The position numbers and the translations under genes were made by a program. This document shows, piece after piece, positions 14,070-14,624 of a stretch of DNA of 14,624 bases. Source of the stretch: a bacterium UBA4637 (GTDB taxonomy: Bacteria > Bacteroidota > Bacteroidia > Bacteroidales > Bacteroidaceae); contig DHMR01000018.1 of assembly GCA_002405875.1 (NCBI GenBank), forward strand, positions 1 through 14,624, written 5' to 3'. Under the pieces are notes generated by a model, which was not told where the DNA came from, ran no database searches, and saw only the letters and a list, made by a program, of their open reading frames with translations. Position 1 is the stretch's first letter; each line of letters begins with the position of its first letter.

Positions 14070-14624
14070 TTAGTTGAGGAAACCCAACAAGGCTCCGGCT
14101 GCAACAGCGGAACCGATTACTCCAGCAACATTTGGACCCATGGCGTGCATGAGGAGGAAGTTGTGGCGGTCGTATTCCAGGCCGATGTTGTTGGAGATGC
14201 GGGCACTCATAGGCACGGCGCTCACTCCGGCATTACCAATCAGTGGGTTTATCTTCTTGCCCTTTGGCAAGAATAGATTCATCAACTTCACGAATAGAAT
14301 GCCACTTGCCGATGCGATGATGAAGGCCAAGGCACCGAGGGCGAAAATCTTGATGGTGTTGAGCGTCAGAAACTCCGATGCCTGGGTGGAGCAACCTACG
14401 GTCAAGCCGAGCAGCATCACCACGATATCGTTCAAGCTGCTGCCGGCTGTCTTGGCGAGACGGGTGGTCTTGCCGCTTTCCTTCAGGAGGTTTCCGAAGA
14501 AGAGCATACCGAGCAAAGGCAAGCCGCTAGGTACGATGAAGGTGGTCAAGAGCAAGCCGATGATAGGGAAGAGAATCTTTTCTGTCTGGCTCACTTGGCG
14601 TGCTGGCTTCATCTTGATGACACG
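14070..14624 (-). CDS. sodium-pumping carboxylic acid decarboxylase beta subunit, 3' part
   Basis: The membrane subunit of oxaloacetate, methylmalonyl-CoA or glutaconyl-CoA decarboxylase, which couples decarboxylation of carboxybiotin to Na+ export. The visible 184 residues are the C-terminal half (full proteins are about 400 or more). The frame is open to the window edge, with RVIK before the first Met at 14612. Family marks are LPLLGMLFFGNLLKESG, LNDIVVMLLGLTVGCSTQA, KKINPLIGNAGVSAVPMSAR and the near-invariant LLMHAMGPNVAGVIGSAVAAG close to the end. Several hydrophobic helices are visible. Which substrate it serves cannot be told; in Prevotella it usually works in the succinate/propionate branch with an upstream alpha/biotin subunit. 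It would be oadB, mmdB or gcdB depending on the complex. Confidence 0.94.
   Translation of the reverse strand, partial: RVIKMKPARQVSQTEKILFPIIGLLLTTFIVPSGLPLLGMLFFGNLLKESGKTTRLAKTAGSSLNDIVVMLLGLTVGCSTQASEFLTLNTIKIFALGALAFIIASASGILFVKLMNLFLPKGKKINPLIGNAGVSAVPMSARISNNIGLEYDRHNFLLMHAMGPNVAGVIGSAVAAGALLGFLN

Overview
The window looks like a chromosomal segment of a gut or oral Bacteroidales bacterium, most likely Prevotella or Segatella (S. copri-like). Three things support this. The proteins are Bacteroidetes types: CCDC81-type HU plus SPOR, class III aspartokinase next to a short LysA, fused HisIE, and an ECF sigma factor with a plug-domain protein. The promoters match the Bacteroidetes pattern TTTG / TAnnTTTGC rather than the E. 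coli pattern. Shine-Dalgarno sequences are largely absent. The genus call is inference from family resemblance.

Layout. At 1-606 (+) lies the 3' part of an alpha/beta hydrolase gene. It converges on a three-gene minus-strand cassette (614-2480): an ECF sigma factor, a one-pass membrane protein that looks like its anti-sigma factor, and a small secreted protein with a TonB-plug-like tail. Next, at 2587-4582, are two minus-strand glycosyltransferase-type genes. From 11111 down to 4654 runs a long minus-strand biosynthetic block: hisH, hisA, hisF, hisIE, an FtsE-type ATPase, lysC and lysA. It covers the late steps of histidine synthesis plus the first and last steps of the lysine/diaminopimelate pathway. 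A Bacteroidetes-type promoter element lies just upstream of hisH. At 11295-12974 are an FHA/zinc-ribbon protein and an HU-CCDC81/SPOR membrane protein, probably one operon. Divergent from it is a lipoprotein gene (13114-13959, +). A strong bidirectional terminator separates that gene from the 3' part of a sodium-pumping decarboxylase beta subunit gene (14070-14624, minus), which runs off the window.

No stretch longer than 300 bases lacks a gene. The largest gap is 8760-8986, between hisF and hisIE. It holds three perfect inverted repeats whose centres are exactly 44 nt apart. I saw no tRNA, rRNA, insertion sequence, CRISPR array or prophage gene.

The least ordinary signal is in the non-coding DNA. 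Several stop codons (hisA, hisIE, ftsE, lysC, lysA, the SPOR gene and the lipoprotein gene) are followed immediately, or within a few bases, by short tandem repeats: degenerate 7-mers in four cases and 18-20 bp duplications in the others. The same 7-mer family also occurs inside the hydrolase reading frame, just before the catalytic serine.
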